DNA of 44,077 bases from an uncultured Pseudomonadales bacterium (lineage in GTDB: Bacteria > Pseudomonadota > Gammaproteobacteria > Pseudomonadales > UBA7434), in contig CALSRU010000005.1 of NCBI GenBank assembly GCA_943788835.1, positions 367,501-411,577 of the forward strand, read 5' to 3'. Each line of letters opens with the position of its first letter. Positions within the stretch are counted from its first letter, which is position 1. This document shows, one piece after another, positions 18,708-29,996 of the stretch. Made by a program: the position numbers and the translations under genes. Under the pieces are notes generated by a model. That model worked only from the letters and a program-made list of their open reading frames with translations, did not search any database and had not been told where the DNA came from.

Positions 18708-19403
18708 ATGGCTAAATTAACGAAAAGAGCTAAGGCTATTGCCGAGAAAGTTGTTGCCGGCAAGGCTTATCCAATTGAAGAAGCTGTCGCCATCTTGACG
18801 GAAGTTTCTACGGTTAAATTCAAAGAGTCGATCGATGTTTCGGTCAACTTAGGTATTGATCCGCGCAAATCAGACCAGTCTGTGCGTGGCGCCACTACCT
18901 TGCCCAACGGCACGGGTAAAGATGTGCGCGTTGCGGTTTTCACTAGCGGGGCTAACGCCGAAGCGGCTACTGCTGCAGGTGCCGACATTGTTGGTATGGA
19001 TGATTTGGCTGCCCAGGTTAAGGCCGGTGAGCTAAATTTTGACGTTGTGATTGCCTCTCCCGATGCTATGCGTGTGGTGGGTCAGTTGGGTCAGATCCTC
19101 GGGCCTCGAGGCCTTATGCCAAACCCCAAAACGGGCACTGTAACACCCGATGTGGCCAGTGCTGTTAAAAACGCAAAGTCAGGTCAGGTGCGTTATCGTG
19201 CAGACAAAAACGGCATTATCCATGGCGCGATTGGTCGTGTTGGCTTTGAGGCGAATGCTATCAAAGAGAATTTAGAAGCGATGTTGGCCGATTTGAAAAA
19301 AGCCAAGCCTGCGTCGTCAAAAGGTGTCTACCTGAAAAAGATCTCTATCTCTACCACGATGGGTCCTGGTTTAGTGATCGATCAGGCTTCCCTGGAAGCG
19401 TAG
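18708..19403 (+). CDS. rplA: 50S ribosomal protein L1
   Basis: 231 residues, normal length. L1 forms the mobile L1 stalk at the E site and represses its own operon. Family marks are MAKLTKRAK, the [13 protein letters not shown] segment, [19 protein letters not shown] and TMGPGLVID near the end. GGAGGG (18694-18699), inside the end of rplK, is its ribosome binding site, so translation is coupled. Confidence 0.98.
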   Translation: MAKLTKRAKAIAEKVVAGKAYPIEEAVAILTEVSTVKFKESIDVSVNLGIDPRKSDQSVRGATTLPNGTGKDVRVAVFTSGANAEAATAAGADIVGMDDLAAQVKAGELNFDVVIASPDAMRVVGQLGQILGPRGLMPNPKTGTVTPDVASAVKNAKSGQVRYRADKNGIIHGAIGRVGFEANAIKENLEAMLADLKKAKPASSKGVYLKKISISTTMGPGLVIDQASLEA

Positions 19404-19792
19404 GTAGAGATTATGTAATTTGAAAGACTGGTGTTTGGGTTATTTTTAATAACACAGGTGCTGAAAAGTTGGCGCTGTTTTGGGCCAGCTCTTCCTAGCG
19501 GTCTTTCTAAAGGGCTTTGAGGAGCGCAGCAATTAACTTTTAAGTTAATTGCTGGCCGTCAAAGACCGTAGGTGTTGTTGGCTTGTGATCATTGCGGTTT
19601 GGTTTGCGATGTAAGTACAGTCAGGCTTAATTGATGAGTGTTGTCAGCCTACGCAGATGGTGAGCGCGAAATCCTCCAAAATTTCGCATCCACCAATGGT
19701 GGTTGCTTGAACAGTCGCTAAAGTATGGCAGGTTAAATACTTGGGGGTTTGTTCAGTGACTTTTTTATTGATCCTGGCATAGGAGTTATCTC
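19404..19792 (+). promoter_or_regulatory. rplJL mRNA leader with L10-binding kink-turn region
   Basis: A 389-base gap with strong RNA structure. The 26-base palindrome at 19528-19553 (AGCAATTAACTT/AAGTTAATTGCT) sits inside a longer pairing CGGTCTTT (19499-19506)/AAAGACCG (19561-19568). Further down, GCGAAAT (19666-19672) pairs with ATTTCGC (19681-19687), and GATGGTGA opposite ATCCACC adds GA-type non-paired bases; CCACC/GGTGG (19690-19702) competes with it. In E. coli L10(L7/L12)4 binds a kink-turn here and represses rplJ translation. CAGCCTACGCAGATGGTG (19645-19662) looks like that element. AGGAG lies before the rplJ ATG. No gene is seen. Confidence 0.65.
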
Positions 19793-20326
19793 ATGGCATT
19801 AGGACTCGAAGGCAAGAAGCAAATTGTTGCTGAAGTTAGCGAGACTGCTGGTAGTGCCCTGTCGTTAGTTGTTGCGGATTCACGTGGTGTGACCGTAACC
19901 GATATGACGGATCTCCGCGCGCAAGCACGAGAAGCGAACGTGGAGTTGCGTGTAGTGCGCAACACCCTTGCAAAACTCGCATTGACGGATACTGACTATG
20001 AGTGTGTGAGCACTGAATTAGTTGGTCCTTCTTTGTTTGGTTTTTCAATGGAAGATCCCGGCGCTTGTGCCCGACTGTTTAAAGAATTTGCCAAAGAGAA
20101 CGAAAACTTTGAAGTAAAAGCTTTAGCAGTAGGTGGTGAATTACTCGGTGCGGACAAAATTGATGTATTGGCAAAACTGCCGACTCGCGACCAAGCGCTT
20201 GGTTTGCTTGCGTCAGTGATGCTGGCCCCAGTTACCAAACTGGTGCGTACATTTAACGAAGTCCCCACCAAAGTAACGCGTGTTGTGGCAGCAGTTAAAG
20301 ACAAAAAAGAGGCAGAGGCTGCATAG
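19793..20326 (+). CDS. rplJ: 50S ribosomal protein L10
   Basis: 177 residues. L10 anchors the L7/L12 dimers on the ribosomal stalk. The N-terminus [17 protein letters not shown] is followed by [34 protein letters not shown], the 23S-binding domain; the C-terminal helix that carries L7/L12 is [27 protein letters not shown]. Regulated by the leader upstream. 76 bases separate it from rplL. Confidence 0.98.
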   Translation: MALGLEGKKQIVAEVSETAGSALSLVVADSRGVTVTDMTDLRAQAREANVELRVVRNTLAKLALTDTDYECVSTELVGPSLFGFSMEDPGACARLFKEFAKENENFEVKALAVGGELLGADKIDVLAKLPTRDQALGLLASVMLAPVTKLVRTFNEVPTKVTRVVAAVKDKKEAEAA

Positions 20327-20402
20327 TTTTTCGTTTATTAATTCGAAAAATTGAGAGTAGTAATACGCTTTTACATACTATTTTATAGAGGATATTTAAG
20401 TC

Positions 20403-20780
20403 ATGGCTTTATCTAAAGATGAAATACTAGACGCGATTGCAGAAATGAGCGTTATGGACGTTGTTGAGTTAGTTGCAGCAATGGAAGAGAAATTTGGTGT
20501 ATCTGCGCAAGCTGCAGTTGCTGTAGCGGCCCCTGCTGCTGGCGGCGACGCTGCTGCTGCAGAAGAGCAAACCGAATTTGACGTAGTGCTTACCGGCGCT
20601 GGTGAGAAGAAAGTTAACGTTATCAAAGCAGTTCGTACTATTACCGGTCTTGGCTTGAAAGAAGCCAAAGCAATGGTAGATGGCGCGCCTTCTACTGTTA
20701 AAGAAGGTGCTTCTAAGGCTGATGCTGAAGAAGCTGTTAAAACTTTGACTGAAGCCGGTGCTAGCGCTGAGCTTAAGTAA
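20403..20780 (+). CDS. rplL: 50S ribosomal protein L7/L12
   Basis: 125 residues: N-terminal dimerisation domain ([24 protein letters not shown]), Ala-rich flexible hinge ([15 protein letters not shown]) and the C-terminal factor-binding domain ([29 protein letters not shown], here beginning FDVVLTGAG). It recruits EF-Tu, EF-G and IF2. GAGGA lies before the ATG. Confidence 0.98.
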   Translation: MALSKDEILDAIAEMSVMDVVELVAAMEEKFGVSAQAAVAVAAPAAGGDAAAAEEQTEFDVVLTGAGEKKVNVIKAVRTITGLGLKEAKAMVDGAPSTVKEGASKADAEEAVKTLTEAGASAELK

Positions 20781-20794
20781 TTGTTTTTGTGTGG

Positions 20795-20821
20795 TCAGGC
20801 TGGGGTCTTGCCCCAGCCTGA
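20795..20821 (+). terminator. attenuator hairpin between rplL and rpoB
   Basis: TCAGGCTGGGG (20795-20805) and CCCCAGCCTGA (20811-20821) are a perfect 11-bp stem with loop TCTTG. The next bases (TTACGCAATG) lack a T run, so termination should be partial. E. coli has a partial terminator at the same place that sets the ribosomal-protein to polymerase ratio. Confidence 0.75.
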
Positions 20822-20825
20822 TTAC

Positions 20826-20890
20826 GCAATGCTTTTGTTAGTTGTTGCGCCGTTGGCAAGTGCCTAGGCAACCACTAACAAAATCATTGC
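20826..20890 (+). other. long hairpin, likely RNase III processing site before rpoB
   Basis: Bases 20826-20848 pair with 20868-20890 over 23 positions with one mismatch and one G-U, loop of 19. E. coli carries an RNase III site in the rplL-rpoB spacer; position and shape match. The remaining 143 bases to rpoB hold no gene. Confidence 0.65.
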
Positions 20891-21033
20891 TCACGTTGTG
20901 ATTTTTCTTTGCATGGATTGCACGTTAACCGATAGAGATTACTGATCGCGTTAACGAAACTGCTGTTGGCCCTTCTTTGGCTGACGGTTTACCACTAAAC
21001 CACGTTTAGCAGTAATAGTGCTGGAGAGTACCA

Positions 21034-24000
21034 ATGCCTTATTCTTATACCGAGCGTAAAAGAATCCGTAAGGATTTTAGTAAATTGCCGCATGTGATGG
21101 ACGAACCATTTCTGCTGGCTATTCAGCTCGATTCTTATCGCCGATTTACCCAAGAAGACCTAACGCCTGCCGAGCGCGTTGAGATTGGTCTGCATGCGGC
21201 GTTTAAATCAGTTTTCCCAATTATTAGTTATTCCGGTAATGCCGCGCTTGAGTATGTAGAGTACAAGTTGGGTGAGCCGGTTTTTGACGTTAAAGAATGT
21301 CAGTCGCGTGGCATCACTTATGCGGCACCATTGCGCGTTAAAGTCCGATTGATTGTTTATGATAAGGAATCTACTACAAAATCGATCAAAGACATTAAAG
21401 AGCAAGAAGTTTACATGGGCGAGATCCCGTTGATGACGGGTAACGGTACCTTTGTTATTAACGGCACCGAGCGAGTCATTGTCTCGCAATTGCATCGTTC
21501 TCCGGGTGTGTTTTTTGATCACGATAAAGGTAAGACACATTCATCGGGTAAGTTGTTGTACTCGGCGCGCGTTATTCCTTACCGTGGCTCATGGTTAGAT
21601 TTTGAATTCGACCCTAAAGACTTGGTTTATGTACGCATCGATCGTCGTCGTAAATTGCCGGCCACCGTGCTTTTGCGTGCGCTTGGTTTTTCTTCAGAGC
21701 AAATGCTCGACCAGTTCTTTGACTCTAACAAGTTCACTGTTTCTGGTGACGATTATTCAATGGAGTTGGTGCCTGAGCGTCTACGTGGCGAGCTGGCTGC
21801 ATTCGATATAAAAGATAATAAAGGCAAGGTGATTGTCGAGCAGGGCCGCCGTATTACGGTTCGACATATTCGTAAGCTTGAAGAAGCAAATATCGACACT
21901 TTAGTATGTCCGGCTGAATATCTTATTGGGTCAACCTTAGCCAAAGATATTATTAACAAAGAAACCGGTGAAGAGCTAATTAAGTGTAATACTGAGATCA
22001 CTGAAGAAATTCTTGCGCATTTTGCTGAGTTAGGCATCGTTAACTTCGAGACTCTTTTTACTAACGAGCTCGATCATGGTGCGTTTATTTCTGAGACGCT
22101 ACGGGTAGATATTACGCAAAATCAGCTCGAGGCGTTGGTAGAGATTTACCGCATGATGCGTCCTGGTGAGCCACCGACAAAAGAGTCGGCTGAGAATTTG
22201 TTTGCTAACTTGTTTTTCTCGCCTGAGCGCTACGACTTGTCGGGCGTTGGTCGAATGAAATTCAATCGTCGTTTAGGTCGAGCCGAAGCTGAAGGCAGCG
22301 GTATTTTGTCTAACGAAGACATCGTTGATGTGCTCCGTACTTTAGTCAATATTCGCAACGGCAAGGGTGTCGTTGATGATATCGACCATTTGGGTAACCG
22401 TCGTATTCGCTCAGTAGGCGAGATGGCGGAAAATCAGTTCCGCGTAGGTCTCGTGCGTGTTGAGCGTGCTGTTAAAGAGCGTTTGAGTGTTGCCGAGTCT
22501 GAAGGTCTGATGCCGCAAGATTTGATTAACGCCAAGCCCGTAGCAGCAGCGGTCAAAGAGTTTTTCGGCTCTAGCCAGCTTTCGCAATTTATGGATCAAA
22601 ACAACCCCCTGTCTGAGGTGACGCATAAGCGTCGCGTGTCGGCATTAGGGCCAGGTGGTTTGACCCGTGAGCGTGCAGGCTTTGAGGTTCGCGATGTGCA
22701 TCCCACGCATTATGGGCGCGTTTGTCCTATCGAAACGCCTGAGGGTCCAAACATCGGTTTGATTAACTCGTTGGCGACTTATGCCAGAACCAATGACTAC
22801 GGTTTTCTTGAAAGCCCGTATCGGAAAATTATCGATGGCGTGGTTACTGACGAGATAGAGTACCTATCGGCGATTAACGAAGCCGAGTATGTTATTGCTC
22901 AAGTATCTGCCAATCTCGATAAAAACAATCGGTTTGTTGACGATTTAATTGCAGTTCGTCACCTCAATGAATTTACCGTGATGTCTCCTGATAAAGTGCA
23001 ATATATGGATGTCTCGCCACGCCAAGTGGTTTCGGTAGCCGCCTCGTTGATTCCATTCCTTGAGCACGATGATGCTAACAGGGCATTGATGGGGTCAAAC
23101 ATGCAGCGTCAGGCTGTACCAACACTGAAGGCGCAAAAGCCATTAGTTGGTACCGGTATTGAGCGAATTGTTGCCCGCGACTCTGGTGTGTGCGAAGTGG
23201 CCTTGCGCGGCGGCGAAATTGAAAGCGTTGATGCGAGCCGTGTGGTTGTGCGGGCTAATCCTGATGAAATATCTACGGGAGAAGCCGGTGTTGATATCTA
23301 CAACCTGACTAAGTACACCCGCTCTAACCAAAACACCTGTATTAATCAGCGCCCTGTTGTGCGTGCGGGCGAGCAAGTGGTGCGCGGCGATATTCTTGCC
23401 GATGGCCCCTCGGTAGATATGGGTGACTTGGCGTTAGGCCAAAACATGCGTGTCGCGTTTATGCCGTGGAACGGTTATAACTTCGAAGATTCAATCTTGG
23501 TTTCGGAGCGAGTGGTGCGTGAAGATCGTTTCACCTCGATTCATATCCAAGAGCTTACCTGTATAGCGCGTGATACTAAATTGGGTTCGGAAGACATTAC
23601 TTCTGATATTCCCAATGTAGGCGAAGCGGCGTTAAATAAGCTTGATGAATCGGGCGTTGTTTATATCGGTGCTGAGGTTAAAGCGGGCGATATTTTGGTC
23701 GGTAAAGTTACGCCTAAAGGTGAGACTCAACTTACGCCAGAAGAAAAGCTACTGCGTGCGATTTTTGGTGAGAAAGCGTCAGATGTAAAAGATACATCAC
23801 TGCGCGTACCTTCCAGTGTTAAAGGTACCGTCATCGACGTGCATGTATTTACTCGTGATGGTCTCGAGAAAGATGAGCGATCGCTGGCGATTGAAAAATC
23901 AGAAATCGAAAAATACCGAAAAGATTTTCAGGATGAGTACCGTATTGTTGAGCAGGCGACCTATCAGCGTTTAGAAGAAGCCTTACTTGATAAGAAAGTT

Positions 24001-25116
24001 AATAGTGGCCCGGGTGGTGCGAAAAAGAATGCGCCTATTACTGCTGAGCTATTAGAAGGTCTTGAAAAAGATGATTGGTTTAAATTGCGCATGGTTGATG
24101 GGGAGTTAAATGAACTTCTTGATGCGGCCAAAACACAGCTTGAAGAGCAGCGAGAGCTACTTGAAGCACGACTTGCCGACAAGCGTGGCAAAATTGAAAG
24201 CGGTGATGATCTTGCGCCGGGCGTGCTGAAAATCGTGAAGGTTTATCTTGCGGTGAAGCGTCGCATTCAGCCTGGTGACAAAATGGCGGGCCGCCATGGT
24301 AACAAGGGTGTTATCTCGGTCATCGTGCCCGAAGAAGATATGCCGTTCAATGAAGACGGTGTGCCAGTTGATATTGTTTTAAACCCATTGGGTGTTCCCT
24401 CGCGAATGAACGTAGGGCAGGTGCTTGAAATGCATCTTGGTCTTGCGGCTAAGGGCTTGGGTGAGAAAATAGATGGCATGGTCAAAGAGCAGCAGTCAGT
24501 TGCAAAACTGCGCAAGTTCCTCGACGAAGTTTACAATAAAACCGGTACCGGTCACCGAGTCGAAAATCTCGATGAATTAACCGATACTGACATTATTGAG
24601 TTAGCAGGCAATCTAGTTGATGGGGTTCCCATGGCGACTAGCGTGTTCGATGGCGCGGCTGAAGCGGAAATCAAGTCGTTATTGCGCCTTGCTGGCCAGC
24701 CAGATAGTGGCCAGATGACCTTGTACGACGGTCGTTCAGGCGATCAGTTTGAGCGTCCAGTAACCGTCGGCTACATGTACATGCTCAAGTTGAACCACTT
24801 GGTCGATGACAAAATGCATGCGCGTTCAACCGGATCATACAGTCTTGTTACCCAACAGCCGCTTGGTGGTAAAGCGCAGTTTGGTGGGCAGCGCTTTGGT
24901 GAGATGGAAGTATGGGCACTTGAGGCATATGGCGCAGCCTATACCTTGCAAGAAATGCTGACCGTTAAGTCCGATGATGTTAATGGCCGAACCAAGATGT
25001 ATAAAAACATTGTGGACGGTGATCATCGTATGGAGCCGGGTATGCCAGAGTCATTCAACGTTCTGGTCAAAGAGATCCGCTCACTAGGGATCGACATTGA
25101 GCTAGAAAGTGAATGA
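21034..25116 (+). CDS. rpoB: RNA polymerase beta subunit
   Basis: 1360 residues, close to the 1357 of Pseudomonas and 1342 of E. coli. It starts [15 protein letters not shown]. The rifampicin region is wild-type in look ([17 protein letters not shown]... THKRR.SALGPGG, about 510-545), and [12 protein letters not shown] carries active-site lysines. The end is [25 protein letters not shown] lies before the ATG. 119 bases separate it from the rpoC start. Confidence 0.99.
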   Translation: MPYSYTERKRIRKDFSKLPHVMDEPFLLAIQLDSYRRFTQEDLTPAERVEIGLHAAFKSVFPIISYSGNAALEYVEYKLGEPVFDVKECQSRGITYAAPLRVKVRLIVYDKESTTKSIKDIKEQEVYMGEIPLMTGNGTFVINGTERVIVSQLHRSPGVFFDHDKGKTHSSGKLLYSARVIPYRGSWLDFEFDPKDLVYVRIDRRRKLPATVLLRALGFSSEQMLDQFFDSNKFTVSGDDYSMELVPERLRGELAAFDIKDNKGKVIVEQGRRITVRHIRKLEEANIDTLVCPAEYLIGSTLAKDIINKETGEELIKCNTEITEEILAHFAELGIVNFETLFTNELDHGAFISETLRVDITQNQLEALVEIYRMMRPGEPPTKESAENLFANLFFSPERYDLSGVGRMKFNRRLGRAEAEGSGILSNEDIVDVLRTLVNIRNGKGVVDDIDHLGNRRIRSVGEMAENQFRVGLVRVERAVKERLSVAESEGLMPQDLINAKPVAAAVKEFFGSSQLSQFMDQNNPLSEVTHKRRVSALGPGGLTRERAGFEVRDVHPTHYGRVCPIETPEGPNIGLINSLATYARTNDYGFLESPYRKIIDGVVTDEIEYLSAINEAEYVIAQVSANLDKNNRFVDDLIAVRHLNEFTVMSPDKVQYMDVSPRQVVSVAASLIPFLEHDDANRALMGSNMQRQAVPTLKAQKPLVGTGIERIVARDSGVCEVALRGGEIESVDASRVVVRANPDEISTGEAGVDIYNLTKYTRSNQNTCINQRPVVRAGEQVVRGDILADGPSVDMGDLALGQNMRVAFMPWNGYNFEDSILVSERVVREDRFTSIHIQELTCIARDTKLGSEDITSDIPNVGEAALNKLDESGVVYIGAEVKAGDILVGKVTPKGETQLTPEEKLLRAIFGEKASDVKDTSLRVPSSVKGTVIDVHVFTRDGLEKDERSLAIEKSEIEKYRKDFQDEYRIVEQATYQRLEEALLDKKVNSGPGGAKKNAPITAELLEGLEKDDWFKLRMVDGELNELLDAAKTQLEEQRELLEARLADKRGKIESGDDLAPGVLKIVKVYLAVKRRIQPGDKMAGRHGNKGVISVIVPEEDMPFNEDGVPVDIVLNPLGVPSRMNVGQVLEMHLGLAAKGLGEKIDGMVKEQQSVAKLRKFLDEVYNKTGTGHRVENLDELTDTDIIELAGNLVDGVPMATSVFDGAAEAEIKSLLRLAGQPDSGQMTLYDGRSGDQFERPVTVGYMYMLKLNHLVDDKMHARSTGSYSLVTQQPLGGKAQFGGQRFGEMEVWALEAYGAAYTLQEMLTVKSDDVNGRTKMYKNIVDGDHRMEPGMPESFNVLVKEIRSLGIDIELESE

Positions 25117-25235
25117 ACTTGAATTGCTGCTGCAACGTGCTAATCGGCGCAGCGTGTAATTTGTCTCGTAAATTATAAGTGTGGCGCGCGATTTCCGCGC
25201 GTGACATACGTCAATTATCCAGCGGAGGATTGACC

Positions 25236-28200
25236 TTGAAAGATCTACTGAATTTATTAAAGTCACAAGGCCAGGTTGAAGAGTTCGATGCAATTCGTAT
25301 CGGTTTAGCGTCGCCTAGCTTGGTTCGCTCGTGGTCGTTTGGTGAAGTTAAAAAGCCCGAAACGATCAACTACCGTACCTTCAAGCCTGAGCGCGACGGT
25401 TTGTTTTGCGCGAAGATTTTTGGTCCTGTTAAAGACTATGAGTGTCTTTGCGGAAAATATAAGCGCCTCAAGCATCGCGGTGTCATCTGCGAGAAGTGCG
25501 GCGTTGAAGTTGCGTTAGCTAAAGTTCGTCGGGATCGTATGGGTCACATCGAGTTAGCTAGCCCTGTTGCCCATATCTGGTTTTTAAAGTCGTTGCCGTC
25601 ACGTATCGGTTTGTTTTTAGATATGCCTCTGCGTGAAATTGAGCGAATTCTTTATTTTGAATCGTATGTGGTGGTTGATCCTGGCCTGACTACATTAGAG
25701 CGTGGTCAGTTGCTCAATGATGAGCAGTACTTTGAAGCGATGGAAGAATTTGGCGACGAGTTTTCTGCCAAAATGGGCGCCGAGGCTGTGCAGGGCTTAT
25801 TAACTTCTATCGATCTTGAAGAGTTAGTGTCTGAATTGCGTGAAGAGATCCCCAATACTAATTCTGAAACAAAAATTAAAAAGCTCTCTAAGCGACTTAA
25901 GTTGATGGAAGCTTTTCTAAAGTCGGGCAATAAGCCTGAATGGATGATTTTAGAAGTCTTACCGGTATTGCCGCCTGATTTGCGTCCTTTAGTACCGCTA
26001 GATGGTGGTCGTTTTGCTACGTCTGACTTGAATGACTTGTATCGTCGCGTTATTAACCGTAACAACCGCTTGAAGCGATTGTTAGAGCTGAATGCACCCG
26101 ACATCATCGTGCGCAACGAAAAGCGTATGCTGCAAGAGTCGGTAGACGCATTACTCGACAATGGTCGTCGTGGTCGCGCCATCACGGGTTCTAATAAGCG
26201 TCCGTTAAAATCACTTGCCGACATGATCAAGGGTAAGCAAGGTCGCTTTAGACAAAACTTGCTAGGTAAGCGGGTTGATTATTCCGGCCGTTCGGTCATC
26301 GTGGTAGGTCCAACACTTAAGCTGCATCAGTGCGGACTTCCTAAGAAGATGGCTTTAGAATTATTTAAGCCCTTTATTTTCGGTAAGCTCGAAGCCAGAG
26401 GCATGGCAACAACGATTAAAGCTGCCAAGAAAATGGTTGAGAAAGAACCCGCTGAAGTCTGGGATATCCTTGCTGAAGTTATTCGCGAGCACCCGGTTTT
26501 ACTTAACCGTGCGCCCACGCTTCACAGATTGGGCATTCAAGCGTTTGAGCCTTTGCTGATTGAAGGTAAGGCGATTCAATTGCACCCCTTAGTATGTGCC
26601 GCTTACAACGCCGACTTTGACGGCGACCAAATGGCTGTGCATATTCCGCTAACTATTGAAGCTCAGCTTGAAGCTCGTGCTTTGATGATGTCAACCAACA
26701 ATATTTTATCGCCTGCCAGTGGCGAGCCTATCATCGTACCGTCGCAAGACGTGGTGTTGGGTTTGTATTGGATGACGCGTGAGCGTGTTAATGCGCCAGG
26801 CGAAGGGATGATTTTTGCCGATACTACCGAGGTGTCGCGCGCTTACGGTGCCAAAAAAGTTGATTTGCAGGCGCGCATCAAAGTACGTATTCGCCAGGTA
26901 CTTACGGGCGATGATGGCGAGAGTCATGAAAGCACTACAGTACTCGATACAACTGTGGGTAGAGCTTTGTTATGGGAAATCGTTCCTGACGGCCTCAGTT
27001 TTGACCTAGTTAATCAGAACATGACCAAAAAAGCAGTGTCACGTATCTTGAATGCCTGTTATCGAACCGTTGGATTGAAGGCAACCGTTATTTTTGCCGA
27101 TAAGTTAATGTACACAGGCTTTGAATACTCAACTCGTGCGGGTAGTTCAATCGGTGTTAATGACTTTGAAATACCTGATGCAAAAGCCCAGATCATTTCG
27201 CAAGCTGATGCTGAAGTTAAAGAGATTGAAAAGCAGTATGCATCGGGCTTGGTAACGCAAGGCGAGAAATACAACAAGGTTATTGATATTTGGTCGCGCG
27301 CTAATGACCTTGTGTCTAAGGCAATGATGGATGGTTTGTCTGTAGAGCCTGTTATTAATCGCGATGGTGATGAAGAGCAGCAGTCTTCGTTTAACTCGGT
27401 ATTTATGTATGCCGACTCTGGCGCGCGGGGTTCTCCGGCGCAAATCAGACAGCTAGCTGGTATGCGTGGTTTGATGGCTAAGCCTGATGGCTCAATCATC
27501 GAAGCGCCAATTACCGCCAACTTCCGCGAAGGTCTAAACGTCCTGCAGTACTTTATTTCTACTCACGGCGCGCGTAAAGGTTTGGCCGATACGGCATTGA
27601 AAACAGCTAACTCCGGTTATCTAACGCGTCGCTTAGTTGATGTGGCGCAGGATTTGGTGATTACCGATTTTGATTGTGGCACGAAGTCCGGGCTGTTAAT
27701 GACTCCAGTGATTGAAGGTGGAGACATCATTGAAACATTGGGCGATCGCGTGTTAGGTCGGGTGCCAGTGAATGACGTGGTTAATGCTGAGACCGACGAG
27801 GTTGTAGTAGCCGCCGGTACAATGATTGACGAGGGCCTAGTTAAGAAGCTTGAAAGCGCTAGTATCGATGAGGTTTTGGTACGTTCAGCGATTACCTGTG
27901 AAACACGCCATGGTGTATGTACCCAGTGTTATGGTCGAGATTTGGCTCGCGGCCATCTTGTTAACACAGGTGAATCTGTTGGGGTTATCGCGGCGCAATC
28001 GATTGGTGAGCCGGGCACACAGCTGACTATGCGTACTTTCCACATTGGTGGGGCTGCATCACGTGCTACTGCGGTAGACAGTGTTCAGGTGAAGCAAGAA
28101 GGCGTCGTTAGAATGCACAACCTTAAATTGGTTCAGCGTATTGATGGCAACTCAGTGGTGGTTTCTCGCTCGGGTGAACTTTCGATAGCGGGTAAAGATG

Positions 28201-29558
28201 GTCGTGAGCGTGAGCGTTACAAGCTTCCTTACGGTGCTATTTTAACGGTTAAAGATCACGACTCTGTTGATGCCGGTCAAACAGTGGCTAATTGGGATCC
28301 GCATACGCACCCCATTATTACTGAGGTGGCGGGTACGGTTAAGTACAGCCATATGGAAGACGGCATTACGATCAAGAGCCAAACTGATGAGTTAACTGGA
28401 CTGTCGAGCAACTCGGTAATGGATCCTACGGAGCGTCCAGCAGCCGGTAAAGAATTGCGTCCTGCCATCGGCCTAGTCGATGACAAAGGCGAAGAGTTGC
28501 GTTTAGCCGGTACTAACGTACCTGCGCATTACTTCCTTCCTGCGCGCTCGATTTTTGGCCTGGCCAACGGTGCTAAGGTGGAAGTAGGTGATGTTATTGC
28601 GCGTATTCCTCAAGAGGGTTCAAAAACGGGTGATATCACCGGTGGTCTGCCACGTGTTGCTGACCTATTTGAAGCGCGTAAGCCAAAAGAGCCAGCCATT
28701 CTTGCCGAAATTAGCGGTACCGTTAGCTTTGGTAAAGAAACCAAAGGCAAGCGTCGCTTGGTGATTACGCCGCTAGATGGCAAGTTGTTGCCCAACGGTA
28801 AAGACCATTACGAAGCTTTGATTCCTAAATGGCGTAACCTGAGTGTGTTTGAAGGTGAAGCTGTTGAGAAGGGTGAGGTTGTGTCTGAGGGGCCATTGGC
28901 ACCACACGACATCTTGCGCTTGAAGGGTGTCCGCGAGCTTGCTAAATATATCGTTAATGAAATACAGGAAGTGTATCGCTTACAGGGCGTAAAAATTAAC
29001 GATAAGCACGTTGAGGTTATCTTGCGACAAATGTTGCGTAAGGTCACTATTGTTAATAACGGCGAAACGGGCTTTATTCGTGGCGACCAAGTTGAGTTCA
29101 CACGCGTACTTGAAGAAAACGATACCGTTGTGGCCGATGATAAAGAACCAGCTACTTATGAGCGCGAATTGCTAGGCATTACCAAGGCATCGCTGGCCAC
29201 CGAGAGCTTCATATCGGCGGCTTCGTTCCAGGAAACTACGCGGGTACTTACCGAGGCAGCAGTAACTGGCAAGCGCGACTACTTGCGCGGCTTAAAAGAG
29301 AACGTTGTTGTGGGTCGACTCATACCCGCAGGTACGGGTTTGACTTATCACAATGAGCGCCGTGAGCGACGTGACGCTGACAGCGGCGACTTTTTGGTAA
29401 AAAGTGCCGATGATATTGAAGCTGAGTTGCAAGAAGCGCTGAGTCAGGAAGTAGCTGCGGACGCGGTGGAGCAGCCAGAGGAAGTAGCAGTTGCGGCCGC
29501 TGATGACGCTGCAGATGCGACTGATTCGGTAGATTCAGACGTTGATGGCAATACATAA
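25236..29558 (+). CDS. rpoC: RNA polymerase beta' subunit (TTG start)
   Basis: 1440 residues from TTG 25236, which follows CGGAGG at 25223-25228. The open frame reaches a GTG at 25179, but this start fixes residue numbers exactly as in E. coli: zinc cysteines Cys70, Cys72, Cys85 and Cys88, and the Mg-binding NADFDGDQM with Asp460, Asp462 and Asp464. The second zinc site is [15 protein letters not shown]. The C-terminus has an extra acidic Ala/Asp/Glu-rich tail (about 45 residues, ending [11 protein letters not shown]) beyond the E. coli length of 1407. A strong terminator follows. Confidence 0.98.
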   Translation: MKDLLNLLKSQGQVEEFDAIRIGLASPSLVRSWSFGEVKKPETINYRTFKPERDGLFCAKIFGPVKDYECLCGKYKRLKHRGVICEKCGVEVALAKVRRDRMGHIELASPVAHIWFLKSLPSRIGLFLDMPLREIERILYFESYVVVDPGLTTLERGQLLNDEQYFEAMEEFGDEFSAKMGAEAVQGLLTSIDLEELVSELREEIPNTNSETKIKKLSKRLKLMEAFLKSGNKPEWMILEVLPVLPPDLRPLVPLDGGRFATSDLNDLYRRVINRNNRLKRLLELNAPDIIVRNEKRMLQESVDALLDNGRRGRAITGSNKRPLKSLADMIKGKQGRFRQNLLGKRVDYSGRSVIVVGPTLKLHQCGLPKKMALELFKPFIFGKLEARGMATTIKAAKKMVEKEPAEVWDILAEVIREHPVLLNRAPTLHRLGIQAFEPLLIEGKAIQLHPLVCAAYNADFDGDQMAVHIPLTIEAQLEARALMMSTNNILSPASGEPIIVPSQDVVLGLYWMTRERVNAPGEGMIFADTTEVSRAYGAKKVDLQARIKVRIRQVLTGDDGESHESTTVLDTTVGRALLWEIVPDGLSFDLVNQNMTKKAVSRILNACYRTVGLKATVIFADKLMYTGFEYSTRAGSSIGVNDFEIPDAKAQIISQADAEVKEIEKQYASGLVTQGEKYNKVIDIWSRANDLVSKAMMDGLSVEPVINRDGDEEQQSSFNSVFMYADSGARGSPAQIRQLAGMRGLMAKPDGSIIEAPITANFREGLNVLQYFISTHGARKGLADTALKTANSGYLTRRLVDVAQDLVITDFDCGTKSGLLMTPVIEGGDIIETLGDRVLGRVPVNDVVNAETDEVVVAAGTMIDEGLVKKLESASIDEVLVRSAITCETRHGVCTQCYGRDLARGHLVNTGESVGVIAAQSIGEPGTQLTMRTFHIGGAASRATAVDSVQVKQEGVVRMHNLKLVQRIDGNSVVVSRSGELSIAGKDGRERERYKLPYGAILTVKDHDSVDAGQTVANWDPHTHPIITEVAGTVKYSHMEDGITIKSQTDELTGLSSNSVMDPTERPAAGKELRPAIGLVDDKGEELRLAGTNVPAHYFLPARSIFGLANGAKVEVGDVIARIPQEGSKTGDITGGLPRVADLFEARKPKEPAILAEISGTVSFGKETKGKRRLVITPLDGKLLPNGKDHYEALIPKWRNLSVFEGEAVEKGEVVSEGPLAPHDILRLKGVRELAKYIVNEIQEVYRLQGVKINDKHVEVILRQMLRKVTIVNNGETGFIRGDQVEFTRVLEENDTVVADDKEPATYERELLGITKASLATESFISAASFQETTRVLTEAAVTGKRDYLRGLKENVVVGRLIPAGTGLTYHNERRERRDADSGDFLVKSADDIEAELQEALSQEVAADAVEQPEEVAVAAADDAADATDSVDSDVDGNT

Positions 29559-29600
29559 GCAAATGCTTGTGAGTTAGGTGCCTTTGGCACGCAGAACAAT

Positions 29601-29630
29601 AAAAAAGCCGCACTTAACTGCGGCTTTTTT
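29601..29630 (+). terminator. terminator after rpoC
   Basis: A6-GCCGCA (29607-29612) pairs with TGCGGC (29619-29624) around CTTAAC, followed by T6. It ends the rplJL-rpoBC unit, so the polysaccharide locus is not read from it. Confidence 0.92.
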
Positions 29631-29710
29631 ATTGTCGTCAATAACGCCCGTCGCACTAGTTTCAACTTGTCTTAGGAGAGAGTTGTTTGCGATCGGATGC
29701 TCTCGCTAGA

Positions 29711-29750
29711 TGAGAAAATGAGAAAATGAGAAGATGAGAGGGCGAGAAGG
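29711..29750 (+). repeat. 8-bp tandem repeat (TGAGAAAA), 4-5 units
   Basis: Units TGAGAAAA, TGAGAAAA, TGAGAAGA, TGAGAGGG, CGAGAAGG run in register at 29711-29750: two exact and then decaying copies. It is in the 438-bp gap between rpoC and the kpsD-like gene, which otherwise shows only the rpoC terminator and, near 29983, the ribosome binding site of the next gene. No clear promoter was found. Confidence 0.75.
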
Positions 29751-29996
29751 TTAAAAGGTGCGAAGTAGAGCGTTCGTGTGGGAGGTATGCCCAAAACCGG
29801 CTGTACACAAAACGACCTAATATGGCGTGAGTAGGCGTTCTTGGCACTATTTTTTAAAGACCTTGGGGTAGCCACTTGCGCCGTCTTGATGGCAGTCGGA
29901 TAATGCCGCTCGGCAGTCGGTAGGCGCAGTGTTAGAGCAAATCTGCGCCGTCACTCTGGGCCGAGTTAACCCGCTAATGTTAAAGGAAACATCATT

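Noticed and set aside
29841..29856. TTGGCACTATTTTTTA upstream of the kpsD-like gene, like a sigma-54 promoter
   Set aside because: The -24 half fits but the -12 GC is absent (TTTA), so RpoN binding is unlikely.
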